From: Stictocephala bisonia
Lineage: Eukaryota > Arthropoda > Insecta > Hemiptera > Membracidae
Direction: 5' to 3'
NCBI GenBank assembly: GCA_035578905.1
Contig: JAQJVL010000058.1
Coordinates: 2,919,388-2,983,387 of the forward strand
Length of the DNA: 64,000 nucleotides
How positions within the stretch are numbered: the first letter of the stretch is position 1; every line of letters starts with the position of its first letter. The translations under genes were made by a program, and so were the position numbers. The notes beneath the pieces were generated by a model. It saw only the letters and a list, made by a program, of their open reading frames with translations. It had not been told where the DNA came from and did not search any database. Positions 11,756-23,285 of this stretch are shown here, one piece after another.

Positions 11756-12980
11756 ATGTTTTCAACTAAGTACAGTATATATGAACAACATAACGTTTTT
11801 GAAAGTTGGCAATAAGTACACGTTGTGTTATAGTTGGTCACTGTTAAACCCTTGACCCTGTTTCAAGGCAAACTAGCTGATCCTAACATTACTACATGAA
11901 TATATAAGTTTACTCTTGATTCATGTTTATAGTTAGTGAGTTATTTGCTTTGTATATATATACAAAAAGCCTTTTTATTCAAACGAGAATAATGTATTAA
12001 AAATATTCGATACATAATAGTCGAATAAATTATTAATTAAATGAAATATGTTTAAAAAATATAGGTCTTATATTATTTGGGCGAGGTAGAACCAATGTCA
12101 AATACAACGTTAACAGTCGAGCCGTCAGCACCCCCCCCCCCCGCATTAAGTATAGAACCTGCAAGGTAGGTCGCTTCTTACCTCTGCCAACCAGCTTCTA
12201 TTATTCACTAATTCATTTTCGACTCTAGTCTCTCTTTCTTTCTTTTGCGTTTTCAGTACATTTAACAATTTACAATGGCAAGTTGGATATCAGACTGATG
12301 AACATCATTTGCATAATACACAATTGAGAATTTTATTATATAATACCATAAAAATTAATAAGATTTTAAATAAATATTTTTATTATTATTCTCTTTAAAT
12401 CAAGAATTAAATGCAAAGATTTGTTGTTAAATGAAATTATAAATATTTTTAACGAACATAATAATGTTTTAACTGAAAATTTAAATTCAATAGTTTATAA
12501 ATATATAAAGTAAGCATAATGAGTGTAAATTGAGAACATAACAAATAAGTTGGGTGTAGTTTTTTCTTTTTTCAATACAATAGTTTTATAGTTTAAATAC
12601 ATTAAGTTTGCTTTGAAGATAGCATTCGTCAACTGGAGATAGTAAACGAAGAAAAGAGGGCTATATATGGTCCAGCAATCCCTTCTTTCAAGGAGAAATA
12701 CTCCCTTAAGGAAATGAAGGTGGCAGGATTGATTATTGGTACATCCCAACTCCTCAAAAATTTGAAGGGAACACCCTTTGAATGTAGATTCGAATGTGAA
12801 ATCACACCTTTACACTGCTGTGTCTAATTCTTCTGATTGATCCGTTTTTCAGTCACTAAACATCCTCATCTCAAGTCACCTACCTTTATTCTCCATCATA
12901 CAATTCATCCATCATTTCATCATTCCTCCAACCAAATCTACCATAGCATAGCATCATCAAATATCATATTGAGGAGCATG
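11756..12980. other. no gene seen; a (C)12 run
   Basis: AT-rich with a homopolymer of 12 C at 12,131-12,142. The 84-codon minus frame at 12,495-12,749 has no recognisable features. Confidence 0.5.
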
Positions 12981-13220
12981 CTTTGTTGTCAGCCAGTCCA
13001 CTTCAATAGTCTTTATTGTCAGCCAGTCCACTTCAATAGTCTTTGTTGTCAGCCAGTCCACTTCAATAGTCTTTGTTGTCAGCCAGTCCACTTCAATAGT
13101 CCTTGTTGTCAGCCAGTCCACTTCAATAGTCTTTGTTGTCAACCAGTCCACTTCAATAGTCTTTATTGTCAGCCAGTCCACTTCAATAGTCTTTGTTGTC
13201 AGCCAGTCCACTTCAATAGT
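12981..13220. repeat. 30-bp minisatellite, exactly 8 units
   Basis: Eight uninterrupted 30-bp units of CTTTGTTGTCAGCCAGTCCA plus CTTCAATAGT. Units differ at one or two positions only (TTTG/TTTA/CTTG, AGCC/AACC). As 30 is divisible by three, open frames of 148 codons on the plus strand and 84 codons on the minus strand run through it with a 10-residue protein period. Those frames are array artefacts. Confidence 0.95.
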
Positions 13221-13796
13221 CGGAAAGAATACCCAACAAAAAAGTATAAAATTAGATTCGATAAAGCGTTATTACCAATTTAAGAGGTGACGATAACGTG
13301 TAGTCTAGTTACTAACCAAGTTCGATTTATTATTAAAAAGTACCCTTTACTAGTTCATTACCAAGTAAATGAAGTAACCAACCCTGTACGTCTGTTTCAA
13401 TATACAAGCTTGATTAAACTGTAACATTTAGACAAGTTACTCCTTAAATGACCTTGACCTATATCAAGGTAAAGTATATTGACTGTTTCCATCCCTTAAT
13501 CCAATCACTCTGAACTAATGTAACAATGGTGATGGTAACCATTGAGCGGTACCAGTCAATGTATGACTACTAAGCTCGCAACGCGTTCCCCTTTTATCTA
13601 AACACCTTGATTCAAAATAGCCGTACTACAACACAAATGCCAATTTAGATTCCACCAAATGAGGGTATGTTTTTGGTGTCTTTTAATTCTACGTTTAAAC
13701 GCGCATTTTTATTAATTTTGTGTTATTCATTCTTAAGACGCTGATATTTAAGATACAGATGCATATGGACATCGAATTTCCTTAACACCTTTTTTT
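13221..13796. other. no gene seen
   Basis: Spacer between the minisatellite and a LINE relic. It contains the palindrome ATGGTAACCAT near 13,535. Nothing else recognised. Confidence 0.5.
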
Positions 13797-15461
13797 ACAG
13801 ACGTAAGGTCACGCCTACAGAATGGCCAACCTACCCCTGATTGTTTGTCTGCCTCGTTGAAACAAATACCATTAACTTTTGCTCTGTTCCGCACTGACGA
13901 ACGAGAGGTAATGTCCGTAATAACATCACTAAAAACCAGGAACTCATCAAGCAAAGACCAAATGTCATCTAAATTACTCAAATCTTGCTCTGTTTCTCTC
14001 GTACCACCACTTACTCATCTTATTAATGAATCATTCGAATCGGGTAAATTCCCTTCATTATTAAAATTTGGCATGGTTAAACCTATACAAAAATTCAAAA
14101 GTTCTAAAAAACCAGATGATTTTAGGCCTATTACTATTTTATCAACCTACTCAAAAGTTTTTGAAAAATTTTTTCTAAACCGATTATTATCTTTCCTGTA
14201 TTCAAACAACATTATTTCTTCTAAACAATACGGATTCCAAAAAAATATGTCCACTCTCAATGCAATGTTTGACTTTATAAGATATGTCTCTGCCTCCCTG
14301 GATAACCATCTCCATACTGTGGGTATATTTCTCGACCTAAGTAAGGCTTTCGACGTTGTTAATCATACACTACTGTTGAATAAGTTGGAATATCTTGGAT
14401 TTAGGGGGAAAACCTTTGACTGGATATCTTCTTATTTGCTGAACAGAAAGCAATTGTTGAGATACCCTACATTGTGACTGTTCTGGTTGTCTTTGGGTCT
14501 TTGAATCTAATGTGTCATTTGTTCAAACATGGGTGCCTCAGGGTTCCATTCTGGGCCCTATACTGTTTCTCCTGTTTATCAACGATATTACTAGTAGTGT
14601 TTCGTCCACAAACCTGCGTCTATTTGCTGATGATACCTCCATCACTGTAGCAAGTAAATCTTTAGATCAACTAGAGGTCGATGCGTTCACAAAAGGAAAT
14701 TCTCTTGTTCAGTGGATGGTCGACAACCTTTTGTTTGTAAATGAAGACAAGACAAAGATAATAAATTTGTCCAAATCTAGTTCTGTTGATCAAAATATCA
14801 ACTATTTACTCTTAGGAGACACTTTCATTGAATCTAGTGCTAGTAATAATTTTTTGGGAATAGTTTTCGACGCTAAACTTAAATTCCAGGAGCATATTAT
14901 TAAAGTATCAAAAACATTAAATAGTTGTCTATTCCTCCTTCGCAGACTATCTTTTTATTCCAATAGTAGAATGCTGCTGCTTGCTTGTCATGGGTGTTTC
15001 ATACCTCACCTGTCCTACGGTATTCCAATTTGGGGTTATGAAAGCTCTCACACAAAGAAATTGTTTGTAATTCAGAATAAAGCAATAAGAATCATTCTGG
15101 GGATGGGAAGTTCATCAACTTGCAGAGGCATCTTTCGAGCGAACGACCTCTTAACTTTTTCTAGCATTTATATATATATGAATCATTAATATTTCTAAAG
15201 AAAAATATAAACCTTTTTCCTTTGCCCTCACCAACCAACCATATGCTTAGAAGTACACAGTCATGCTCATTAGCTATTCCTGGCCATTCATCTTCTCATT
15301 TTGAAAAACAGGTTTACTATTCATGCATCAAATTATTTAATAAACTGCCAACAGGATTAAAAGGAGAACCAAATTTACCCAAATTTAAAAATAATCTCAA
15401 GGCACTTCTTATTGAAAAAGATTACTACAGTCTAGTGGAATATTTTAATGATAATATGTAG
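13797..15461 (+). pseudogene. reverse transcriptase ORF of LINE-1, broken by two frameshifts
   Basis: Three frames make up one protein. Frame one (13,797-14,477) holds the fingers and motif A (DLSKAFD, first Asp codon at 14,334). Frame two (to 15,189) holds motif B (PQGSILGP, 14,536) and the catalytic FADD (14,629). Frame three (15,222-15,461) holds the C-terminal block with LFNKLP and YYSLVEYF. The first break is near 14,440-14,480. The second lies in a TA run at 15,167-15,180, where two extra bases shift the frame. All three catalytic aspartates are visible, but the element cannot make one polypeptide. No initiation codon is needed for this reading, as the 5' end is truncated. Confidence 0.85.
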
Positions 15462-15590
15462 TTTGGTAATCAATTGTTTTTAATTATTAAATATATTCAT
15501 AAGCTTATTTATTCCAATTTAATGTAATGACGTTTGTTATGCAATTATATTGTCAATAACAATAAAGATATTTGATTTGATTTGAATTTA
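13797..15590 (+). mobile_element. 5'-truncated non-LTR retrotransposon (CR1/Jockey-group-like), LINE-1
   Basis: The element keeps most of the reverse transcriptase and the C-terminal region, then a short 3' UTR. It ends with AATAAA (15,561) and TTTGATTTGATTTGA instead of poly(A). The endonuclease and ORF1 are absent, the usual product of abortive reverse transcription. Short microsatellite tails are typical of CR1-like LINEs, and the motif style fits the CR1/Jockey assemblage. Exact clade needs a phylogeny. The LINE at 21.8-22.7 kb has a very similar tail. Confidence 0.85.
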
Positions 15591-16204
15591 ATTATTAATT
15601 ATCGAATGAGTGTGATGAGTGAATCTAGTTTATGTTATAAACTACAAGTGTCATTGCCTAGTAACAAAAGAACAGCCGGTGGTAATCAGCTCATTCCTTT
15701 CAAAATTTGTTATAACTCTGTTGCAACCGGGCTGAGAACCGATTATAATGCTTATGTTCAATGTTAATTCTTTAGCTCATTGACCACTTATTCTAGCGTT
15801 ACTTTCCCACATTTATCGTTTTAATGCAGTTTCTGTCTGATTCATTAAAAGCACAAGAACGTCCCTAAGTTTCAGGCTTCTAAAAGGGATATCCTTACAT
15901 AGTTTAGTATGAAACACACCACACGAGTTCTGTTATCCTGTTTTCCGTTCATAAAATGCTAAATTTTCCACTTATTTACATCTTAAAATTCCTATTATTT
16001 GTAAAACGTAATATCAGTTTATGCTACCTAAACTTAAACAAACTTTATTTCAAAAAGATGGTTATTTTCAGAGTTTAAATGCAGTGACATGAAAGACATT
16101 CAATACAGATCCCTTTACTTTGACCTTGCAAGTAAAAAAGGTGATCAGTAGACATCTCATACAACTAAATATCGAGAAAGGGAACAAAAGTGTAATATTC
16201 TTTA
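15591..16204. other. no gene seen
   Basis: AT-rich DNA following the LINE tail. Nothing recognised. Confidence 0.5.
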
Positions 16205-16485
16205 AAAAGACGCCGATGCTAGAGGTGTAGGTGAATATGAGAGGTGAATGAGTGTAGTCATCGTTACTAAGTTCTACTGTTTCTTAGAAAGAGCCCAATA
16301 GCCAGGGAAACTAAGGGACTTACAACTTTATGTTGAATAAGAACCACGTAGTATTGGTCTGATTTTTTTAGCTAAATTACAATCCTAATACAATTTCTCT
16401 TCCCTACAAAACATCCGGACTCTGACTACCATTTAACTCGGACAACCCAGACTTCTCTAGTTGCCAAGTAGCTGGATTACAACAC
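16205..16485 (-). repeat. dispersed repeat R1, copy 4 with its 3' module
   Basis: On the plus strand it starts with the module GACGCCGATGCTAGAGGT, then GAGTGTAGTCATCGTTACTA and CTTAGAAAGAGCCCAATAGC. The R1 body follows in reverse (AACCACGTAGTATTGGTCTG, CTGACTACCATTTAAC). This copy shows that the isolated modules at 25.0, 27.6, 48.1, 49.8 and 56.5 kb belong to R1. Confidence 0.75.
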
Positions 16486-17977
16486 AATAGTATAAATAAT
16501 TAAAAAAGACATATGGATAAAACTTGAACAAAACGGTTGATTTATTTGGATAAATGTATCAATATGTGAGGATTGATTCTAAAACATAGAAAACTTTGTG
16601 GAACAGATTTTGGTAAATATTGTCATAGAAAAAAGCGGGCTAGACGCCAAACAGTGTAAATAATTGTGGGTACTTTAGCTTCCTTTAAACAGCTGTGCAT
16701 TTATCGACACTAAACGTGTTTGGAACGTTTTAGTCGTAGAACACAGCTGAAGCTCAATAATAAAGAATGTCTTTACTTACAAGGGTGAAGTTCGCCAGAC
16801 TTGTTTACTGAGACCAGCTTGCAATTTATTGTTTAATTCACTCTGAGAAGTTGCTGGCAATCAATATGGAAGACCGAACTGATTGTTCGCCGCGCACAAC
16901 ATTGGCGGCAGGAAACACTACTACCAACCTTAGGGAACTAATAATTTTATTTAAACAGAATTATACTTTTCACATTGTATATTTTCACATTGAAGGTATT
17001 TTTTTTTTTTAATTATATAGATTTGGTTCATCAGTTATGAGAATAATTTTGTAGAGTTGGTTAAAAGGAACCCATTCAGGCCAACATAAAAACAAATGAT
17101 TTGGATTATGTTCTCGAAATAACTACTGTAGCTGGTTAAAAGGTTACTAATTTTGTCTTAGTATACAATTATTAAAGAAACCTTTTCTTTACCTGTAATG
17201 CAATATTATTAATAACTTACCATATAAATACGATGTTAAAAAAATATTCTTAAATATGTATAAAACACTACATAAGTTGCATGTTTGGACACAATCTTAT
17301 TTTGGAGAAGTAAACCTTTATTTTGTTCTATATATTTTTATACCCTGAACGATTTTTACGGGAATATCCTCAGATCAAACAAGAACTATAAATGTCTATA
17401 AAAGTTTTACGTTTTAATTCGCCCGTTTTATAAAAGTCCAAGTTTAAATCAATTTACATGACTTACATAAAATATATAACCACGTGTATGTCCATTATAA
17501 TGATTTAAAATAATTAATAAATGTAAAGTTAGTAGATTCACTGATCATTGATCAATCCAAATTTTACAAGAGGAAACTTGTAAATTGAGTGGTTAAAAGC
17601 AAGGAAAAATATGTATTAATTATCTTAAAAATCAGTAATAAAGATGACAATTTAACAAATTGGGACACAGCTACTCGAACATGTCAAATGGAATAAGTGG
17701 AACCTCTTGAAGATATGCACAGCCGGGTGTATACGTTAAGATTATGATTGCACGTTCATAATATGATTATGAATCATGTATGAATTATGAATCATGTATG
17801 ATTCATAAATACGATTATGATTAATCATCACGTGAAAATATGAAACTGTCAACACTCGTCTACCTTTACACATTTTGAAGAAAAAATAAACCTTTTAGGC
17901 GGTAGCAATATATACTGTTGGGAGACGATAGACAGGGAGAACTACTGACCTTTATACACTTATGGGTTTATGTTATG
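16486..17977. other. no gene seen
   Basis: AT-rich. A small cluster of ATGATTATGAATCATG-type palindromes lies at 17,740-17,830. No coding signal. Confidence 0.5.
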
Positions 17978-18416
17978 TACAGGGTGGGAAAATAATATGT
18001 AAATGCTTTCATAACAAATTTACTTTTCCATAGATAATATGATAATTTAATTTTTTAAATAATTATGTTCCATAAATTTACTTTAAGTCGTTAAATAGCG
18101 AAGAAAGAATATTGTTCAATTAGTTTCTTTGAAATTCAAATGAACGCTACTCTGGAAAGGATAAACCTTTCGAAGTCCGGTTTGCGGTAATTAATTTATC
18201 TTCAAAAGACCTTTCATTTTATACCAAACTTGACCTAGACTTACGATGAAGATTTTTGTTCAGTTCCTTGTGGGCTGTCCTCTTGAAAAGATTAAATAAC
18301 GCTAATGACATCAAAAAGTATGTTCTTTGTAACGATGATAATGTACAATATTTCACCTCTACAAGTGAAGTCGTGCAAAAGTTGGGAAGAGTTCCATATT
18401 TTTTCCCCACCCTGTA
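17978..18416. mobile_element. TA-flanked element with CAGGGTGGGAAAA ends, copy 1 (435 bp)
   Basis: The ends read TA-CAGGGTGGGAAAATAATATG and CATATTTTTTCCCCACCCTG-TA, an inverted repeat of about 20 bp with TA on both sides. This pattern is typical of Tc1/mariner-superfamily MITEs. The interior is homologous, in reverse orientation, to 55,427-55,839. It encodes no transposase. The open frames at 18,219-18,620 (minus) and 18,256-18,633 (plus) only partly overlap it and are unrelated to any protein I know. Confidence 0.75.
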
Positions 18417-19444
18417 TAACTGGAAGACTGGGCAGAAAATTATCCTAAGTGATGCCAGAGGAGAAAATCCAAATAAAAAAATAAGGAGTGAATGTACAAA
18501 TGTTCTATGTATGAATGTGACCTTTTTGTGTACGGATATTAAAACTGAACTACTAATTATTGCAATACATGTAAAACGTTTTGTGCAATATCCTCTGGGT
18601 GCTACCTCTTCAGTTTGCAAGTGTGTTAATTAGCATGCTAGCTCTACAATTAATCTGCATCTACAACTTTATTAATTGGAACATTTTGTGTAGACTTGTA
18701 GCTTAATTTAATTAGTACGTGTCGGGTCATGGTAATTTGATAGCTTGTTTTCCTTCCACCTTCCCTCCTGTTGTTTATAAGGAACGTTCTTCCTCAAATT
18801 GCATGACCCCAAATGTTTAAAAGATATACTAGTGGTAATTATTAAAAATCGTAAGAATCTTTTATATAGGCTACATTAAATAGCAGGTGTTTTGTTTTCC
18901 ATTACAAAGTATTAGGATTTACATTAACGTAAATATGTTTAATGTTAAACAGATTACAACCCAATCAGACTCTCCTACCTTGTAAGCTTAGTTGACATTT
19001 TTAAGGCATACTTTTTTATAAAAAAATATAATTATTATAAAAAAATATATAAAATTAATGTCAGTGTTGGTAATCATTTATAAGGCGCTGATAAATTAAA
19101 ACGTAGCTTGGACTTTTTCATGCGAAATTAATTATTCAGGAGGAAAATCATGTTTAATTCTGAATAGTGCAGGTGGAGATACGTTATTTAAATATGTCTG
19201 GCTTGTACATAACACCATGCAGCAATAGCCGTTTGTGTCACGTCGAATGAAAAGCGCTCTTTGAGAGTTCCACCCTTTAGCAATAAAGGATGTCCATTGC
19301 GAATCTTTGATGCGTGATGTGTTTTTGTTTCATTTTGTTTCTGATGAAACATTTTGTCATAAAATGGAGTTCTTGTTCAGTAATTATATTTACGAATGTA
19401 TTTTCGTTTTTTTTTTTAAGTAAATAAAAGAAATATACACAGGA
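18417..19444. other. no gene seen
   Basis: AT-rich. The rest of the 125-codon plus frame ending at 18,633 has no recognisable domain. Confidence 0.5.
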
Positions 19445-20235
19445 TGTAGTTATGTAAAACACACAAATATGTTGTTTATTCATCGAAATATAAAATCGAA
19501 ACTTTAACAATCGTAATAGGGGTTGGGCACCTATTTTTTTGAACATTCTTTAGTCATGTCATACTAATGGAGGACGTCCTGTCGAGGGTGTCAATATTCC
19601 TTATGGAAGCCTATACCTTGTGATACATCACTTTAAAGGTTATAGTCAACTGACTTAAATACCACAAACCGTATCTCTAAGGAAGCACTCCATCATAAAA
19701 ATGAGTAATTTGAGATTTGAAAATTGGTGATGTTCAAAAATGTTATTTTAAGTTGGTTCTTGCTATGATAATTTTTACAGTGAATTTCCTAACATTTAAA
19801 AAATGTTTAATTGATACAAATCAAAATGTTCACTATGAGCTGGTTCTATTCGTACGATTTCGATACATTTTTATTACAATAAAAGTATGCAAATAATGAC
19901 TTATTTTATGAAATTGATGATGGATTATGTAACATAATCAATTTTCTATATTCAAAGTACTAACTATATTTTATGATAGAGTGAGTCCTTAGATATGCGG
20001 TTTGTGGCATTCAATTCAGTTCACTAAACCCTTTAAAGTGATGTATCACAAGATATAGGCTTCTATAAAGAATATTGACGATATCCTCGACAGGACGTAC
20101 CCCGTTAGTGTGGAATGACTAAACAATGTTCCAAAAATAAGGTGCCCAAGAGCTATTAAGATTGTAAAAGTTTCGAATCTTTATTTCGATTAATAAAGAA
20201 AATATTTGGGCGTTTCCAGACATAATAGACACTCT
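19445..20235. repeat. imperfect palindrome of about 790 bp
   Basis: The left half reversed matches the right half over about 300 bp per arm. Landmarks in both arms are CACTTTAAAG/CTTTAAAGTG next to GATGTATCACAAG, GACAGGACGT, the AGGTGCCCAA block and AAAGTTTCGA. The axis lies near 19,840. Arm identity is high in the middle of each arm and drops toward both ends. If transcribed it would fold into one long hairpin RNA. It may be a foldback transposon or an inverted duplication. No frame codes for a known protein. Confidence 0.7.
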
Positions 20236-20404
20236 AAAGTTAGTAAAGTGTCTAACGAGATTCTAAAAAAACAAGGAAATACGATTTGATAATATATGTG
20301 AATAGGCATGCGTATCTTACATGAACTTAATGATCTATTAATAGTCATAGAGAAGAAAGAAGCATGTTTTTACTCTGTGTAGCAGTACAATTGTCATAAA
20401 TCAG

Positions 20405-20545
20405 TCAATACGTACGTGTATGAGTTGGCGGGTAGGTCAATGCCATTGTACGTGTATGGGTGGGTGGATGGGTTAATACCACTGTACTAGAATGTGTAGT
20501 ACATGTGCGTGTGAGTGCGTGCGTGCGTGTGTGTACAAACATGAT
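20405..20545. repeat. dispersed GGGTGGGT minisatellite (locus 1) with GT-rich tail
   Basis: It has the blocks GTACGTGTATGGGTGGGTGG and GTCAATGCCATTGTACG, then a (GTGC)n/(GT)n-like run at 20,503-20,535. The same minisatellite motif recurs at 45.26, 51.5 and 56.65 kb. Confidence 0.7.
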
Positions 20546-20692
20546 ACTTCATATTTCTACGAAATATCAGCTAGGGGATTGAGGTCGGGGAGGGGGAAGG
20601 CCGCGGCCTTGATTGGAATGCGGAAAGCTCGTCACTAGGTTATCACATCGATGATTATCAGTCGTTCAAAAGGCTTAAAGGGATTTAAATGT

Positions 20693-20762
20693 CCGCGCCC
20701 ATTATTTTGAGAAAATTCAATTGTTGTATGATTTTTGCCCATAAAAATAAAAAATTAAATAG
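20693..20762 (+). repeat. R2 internal fragment
   Basis: The stretch GAGAAAATTCAATTGTTGTA followed by TTTTTGCCCATAAAAATAAA matches the middle of both longer R2 copies. Neither R2 end is present. Confidence 0.65.
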
Positions 20763-20825
20763 AGATTCACAGCTGCCAGTTAATTTGTACCCTGAATTTA
20801 TTCCGAAGTTACTAAGGTTTTCCTT

Positions 20826-21036
20826 CCAATTAAGTCAATATTTTGATAGTTTTAATTTGCAATATCGACCCTAAGATTTCTCTTTGATCAAATTGGTGTT
20901 TCGATAGTTTTAATTTGCAATATTCACCCTATGAAATCTTTTTAATCAAATTGGCGTTTCGATAGTTTTAATTTGCAATATCAACCCTAAGATTTCTCTT
21001 TGATCAAATTGACGTTCTGATAGTTTTAATATGCGT
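20826..21036. repeat. 58-bp tandem repeat, about 3.6 units
   Basis: GATAGTTTTAATTTGCAATA recurs at 20,845, 20,903 and 20,961, with a mutated fourth unit at 21,019, exactly 58 bp apart. Confidence 0.85.
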
Positions 21037-21435
21037 AAGTAATGTAATACGCGGAACGAGTTTAAGTCCTTCGAATTACGATTGCTTCAGGTTCAAGCAT
21101 GATTTGACATGTTCGAATAGCTGTGTCCCACCTTGTTAAATCCAGACCTTAAACACAGATTTTTATAATGATCAATACAGCTTTTATCTCGCTTTCCTAT
21201 AAATAAATAAACCCAATCGCAAGCTTTCCTATAAAATCAAATCACCTTGTGTTAAATTTGGTATTAGAATGCTGGAATGCTGGTCTACACGACTATCTCT
21301 TCTTTGAAGTTGCGCAATCATCGGACTTTTTTATTTATTATTTTAATGCCCTGTAAAAGTTGACGTTAGTGCAACCTCCCCTCTTAACACATAATCAAAC
21401 CGTACGAAAAGTGTCGGTAGATCGCTCAATAGTAT
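21037..21435. other. no gene seen
   Basis: AT-rich spacer before LINE fragments. Nothing recognised. Confidence 0.5.
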
Positions 21436-21605
21436 ACCGTCATAAGTACCTGAGCTGAGCAATATTTGGATAGTGTTTCAGGACGTAAATACCTGAGGAA
21501 ATTTTCGAACAGATATTGTCTGGATGACAATACCAAGTGAGACCATGATCAAGTCGAGTAGACTTCTTTGACCTCAGTCTCATCCAACATGACTGTAAAA
21601 CTACC
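21436..21605 (-). pseudogene. old LINE reverse transcriptase fragment
   Basis: Reading the minus strand gives a short stretch containing LDHGLTW, NICSKISSGIYVLK and a downstream region. This lines up with LDRGLTW...HICSKLSSGIYVLR in the neighbouring LINE-2 and with EDLTW...TLCSKLSTGLYVLK in LINE-3. Only the segment after the palm domain survives. It has no open frame of any length and is much older than LINE-2, which lies 170 bp away in the same orientation. Confidence 0.65.
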
Positions 21606-21775
21606 ATATGAGCCCGTTTGTCGTAGACAGAATTCTGATGATTTATTTCGATTATTTTTTAGATTTAAAATGCTGTAACCATTAAGCTCGACAAATGTAA
21701 CTTTTTCCAGTTCTTGATATGAAATGACATTTACGTACTGGATGAGACGTTATGACAATTAAATATTGGAGGTTA

Positions 21776-22690
21776 AAGTAAATCAAATCAAATATTTATT
21801 TGCAATGACATTACAAAAATGTGTAGCAAACGTCATCCCTATATAATAATCTAAAACATACATCCCACATAAAAGCCTCTGTCAAAACATACATCATTTA
21901 CGGTTGCACTCATATTCACTCATACCAACTCCCCACTTCCGACACCGGTTGTCAGTCTTCTGATTATGCGGTCTCCCAGTTGTATGCCATAAACTCGTCC
22001 ACACTATAAAATGCATGAGTCGCTAAACAGCGTTTGAGACGAGTTTTTAACGCCTCGAGCGTTGGGGCATTCTTAATTGAATCCGGCAACTTGTTGACAA
22101 AACGAACACCTGCGTGTGAGGGCAAGCGTTCGTGGACTACCGTCCTGTGATTCCCAGTTCGGTAGTTGTTTCTGCCTCTAGTGTCGTGTATATGTATGTC
22201 CCGGCCACTTGTCATAACGCTTTTGGATATGCTAAATAGGGTTGTCTCCACTATGTAACAGTTGCAATGTCAACAGTTGCAATTTTTTTAATGTTTCTTT
22301 GCAGGTTTCTCTGAATTTTAATTGTGCAACAATGCGAACCGCTCGTTTTTGCAATTTAAATGCTCTGCTAAACTGATTGTTTGCAGAAGCTCCCCACAGC
22401 ACCACATCGTAGGTGAGATGGGGGTAAATCAGACTGTAATACGCCGTCATTAGAACTTGAATTGGGCAGAATTTTGCTAACGTCCTCAAAACATAAATGC
22501 CTGAGGACAATTTGGAGCAAATATGGTCCATGTGCGAATTCCAGGTCAACCCTCGATCCAGGTGTATTCCCAAGAATTTTGAACTAACAGACTGATCTAA
22601 CCGTTTATCTGCCAGCCAAAAGTAGCATGAGGGGATAGTACTAAATGTACCTTTTAAACAAAATCTATATTGGTTTTAAACTAAAGATAC
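21776..22690 (-). mobile_element. 5'-truncated non-LTR retrotransposon, LINE-2
   Basis: Only the region C-terminal to the reverse transcriptase palm and the 3' UTR remain. The 3' end on the minus strand carries AATAAATATTTGATTTGATT, nearly the same tail as LINE-1. The 5' break is near 22,690, where the frame meets a stop. Confidence 0.8.
21964..22680 (-). pseudogene. C-terminal LINE-2 ORF, one frameshift
   Basis: Two frames overlap at 22,232-22,251. The upstream one (from about 22,680 to 22,232) contains SSKFLGIHLDRGLTW, SKLSSGIYVL and QKRAVRIV. The downstream one (to 21,964) contains RFVNKLPDSIK and FYSVDEF, the typical end of CR1/Jockey-group ORF2 proteins. No palm catalytic motif is left. 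The part upstream of the first ATG (22,574-22,680) is in frame and reads through, which shows truncation and not a true start. Confidence 0.8.
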
Positions 22691-23134
22691 ATAGTGGTTG
22701 GATCACCAGCCAACTCTGCCGGCAGTATTCCACTCACGTGCCTAATAGTTGTGTCACGTGATATTTCACACAATCGCCACCTACCTCCACGTATGAATCA
22801 ATCATACATAGTACATTAGTGTCCATAAAACTTAATCACTAATGTAAGTCAACTACGTTGCACATGACTGTTCACGACCAATGACAATAATCGTAGTAAA
22901 TTGTTACATATAGATCTCATATTTTATGATTGTATTTTGGAAAGATTTTCTATGTTTATACTTAATACTCTCATTTGTGAGTTTAGACTAGAGGCAATAA
23001 AATGTCACTTGAAACTACTTTTTTCTAAGGGGATGCCAATCTCCTTTTATTTTTAAGCTTAGTCAACAAATTCTCCAAATGCAAAGGTCTGTGCGTGCAA
23101 AGGTCTTATCAGATAGATTAAGGGGTGAGAACTA
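22691..23134. other. no gene seen; paired CACGTG boxes
   Basis: Two perfect CACGTG E-boxes lie at 22,735-22,740 and 22,755-22,760, 20 bp apart, with a CCACGT further on. No gene was found near them. Confidence 0.5.
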
Positions 23135-23285
23135 GAACAGTACAAGGTGAATATTACTGATAAAAACTAACAGTCAAGGTCAGGATTCGATCCTGCCCTA
23201 TCTCTAACTTAGGTGCAAAGTCATAACGCCTTACACTACTAGTAGGCCACTGGCTCTCCACACCTGTGGTGGATTATGAGTAAAA
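23135..23285 (-). mobile_element. tRNA-derived SINE, family B, copy 1
   Basis: On the minus strand a B-box GGATCGAATCC (23,183-23,193) follows an A-box-like GCCAGTGGCCTA. The later part (GACTGTTAG...TTATCAGTAA) is shared with the copy at 26.75 kb. The sequence cannot fold into a complete tRNA by eye, so it is a SINE and not a tRNA gene. Confidence 0.55.

Noticed and set aside
12837..13283. 148-codon plus frame with 10-residue repeats
   Set aside because: It is the 30-bp minisatellite read in frame. The opposite strand is equally open, and there is no domain outside the array.
18219..18633. Opposed 133- and 125-codon frames
   Set aside because: They overlap each other and straddle the edge of a MITE-like element, with no recognisable protein.
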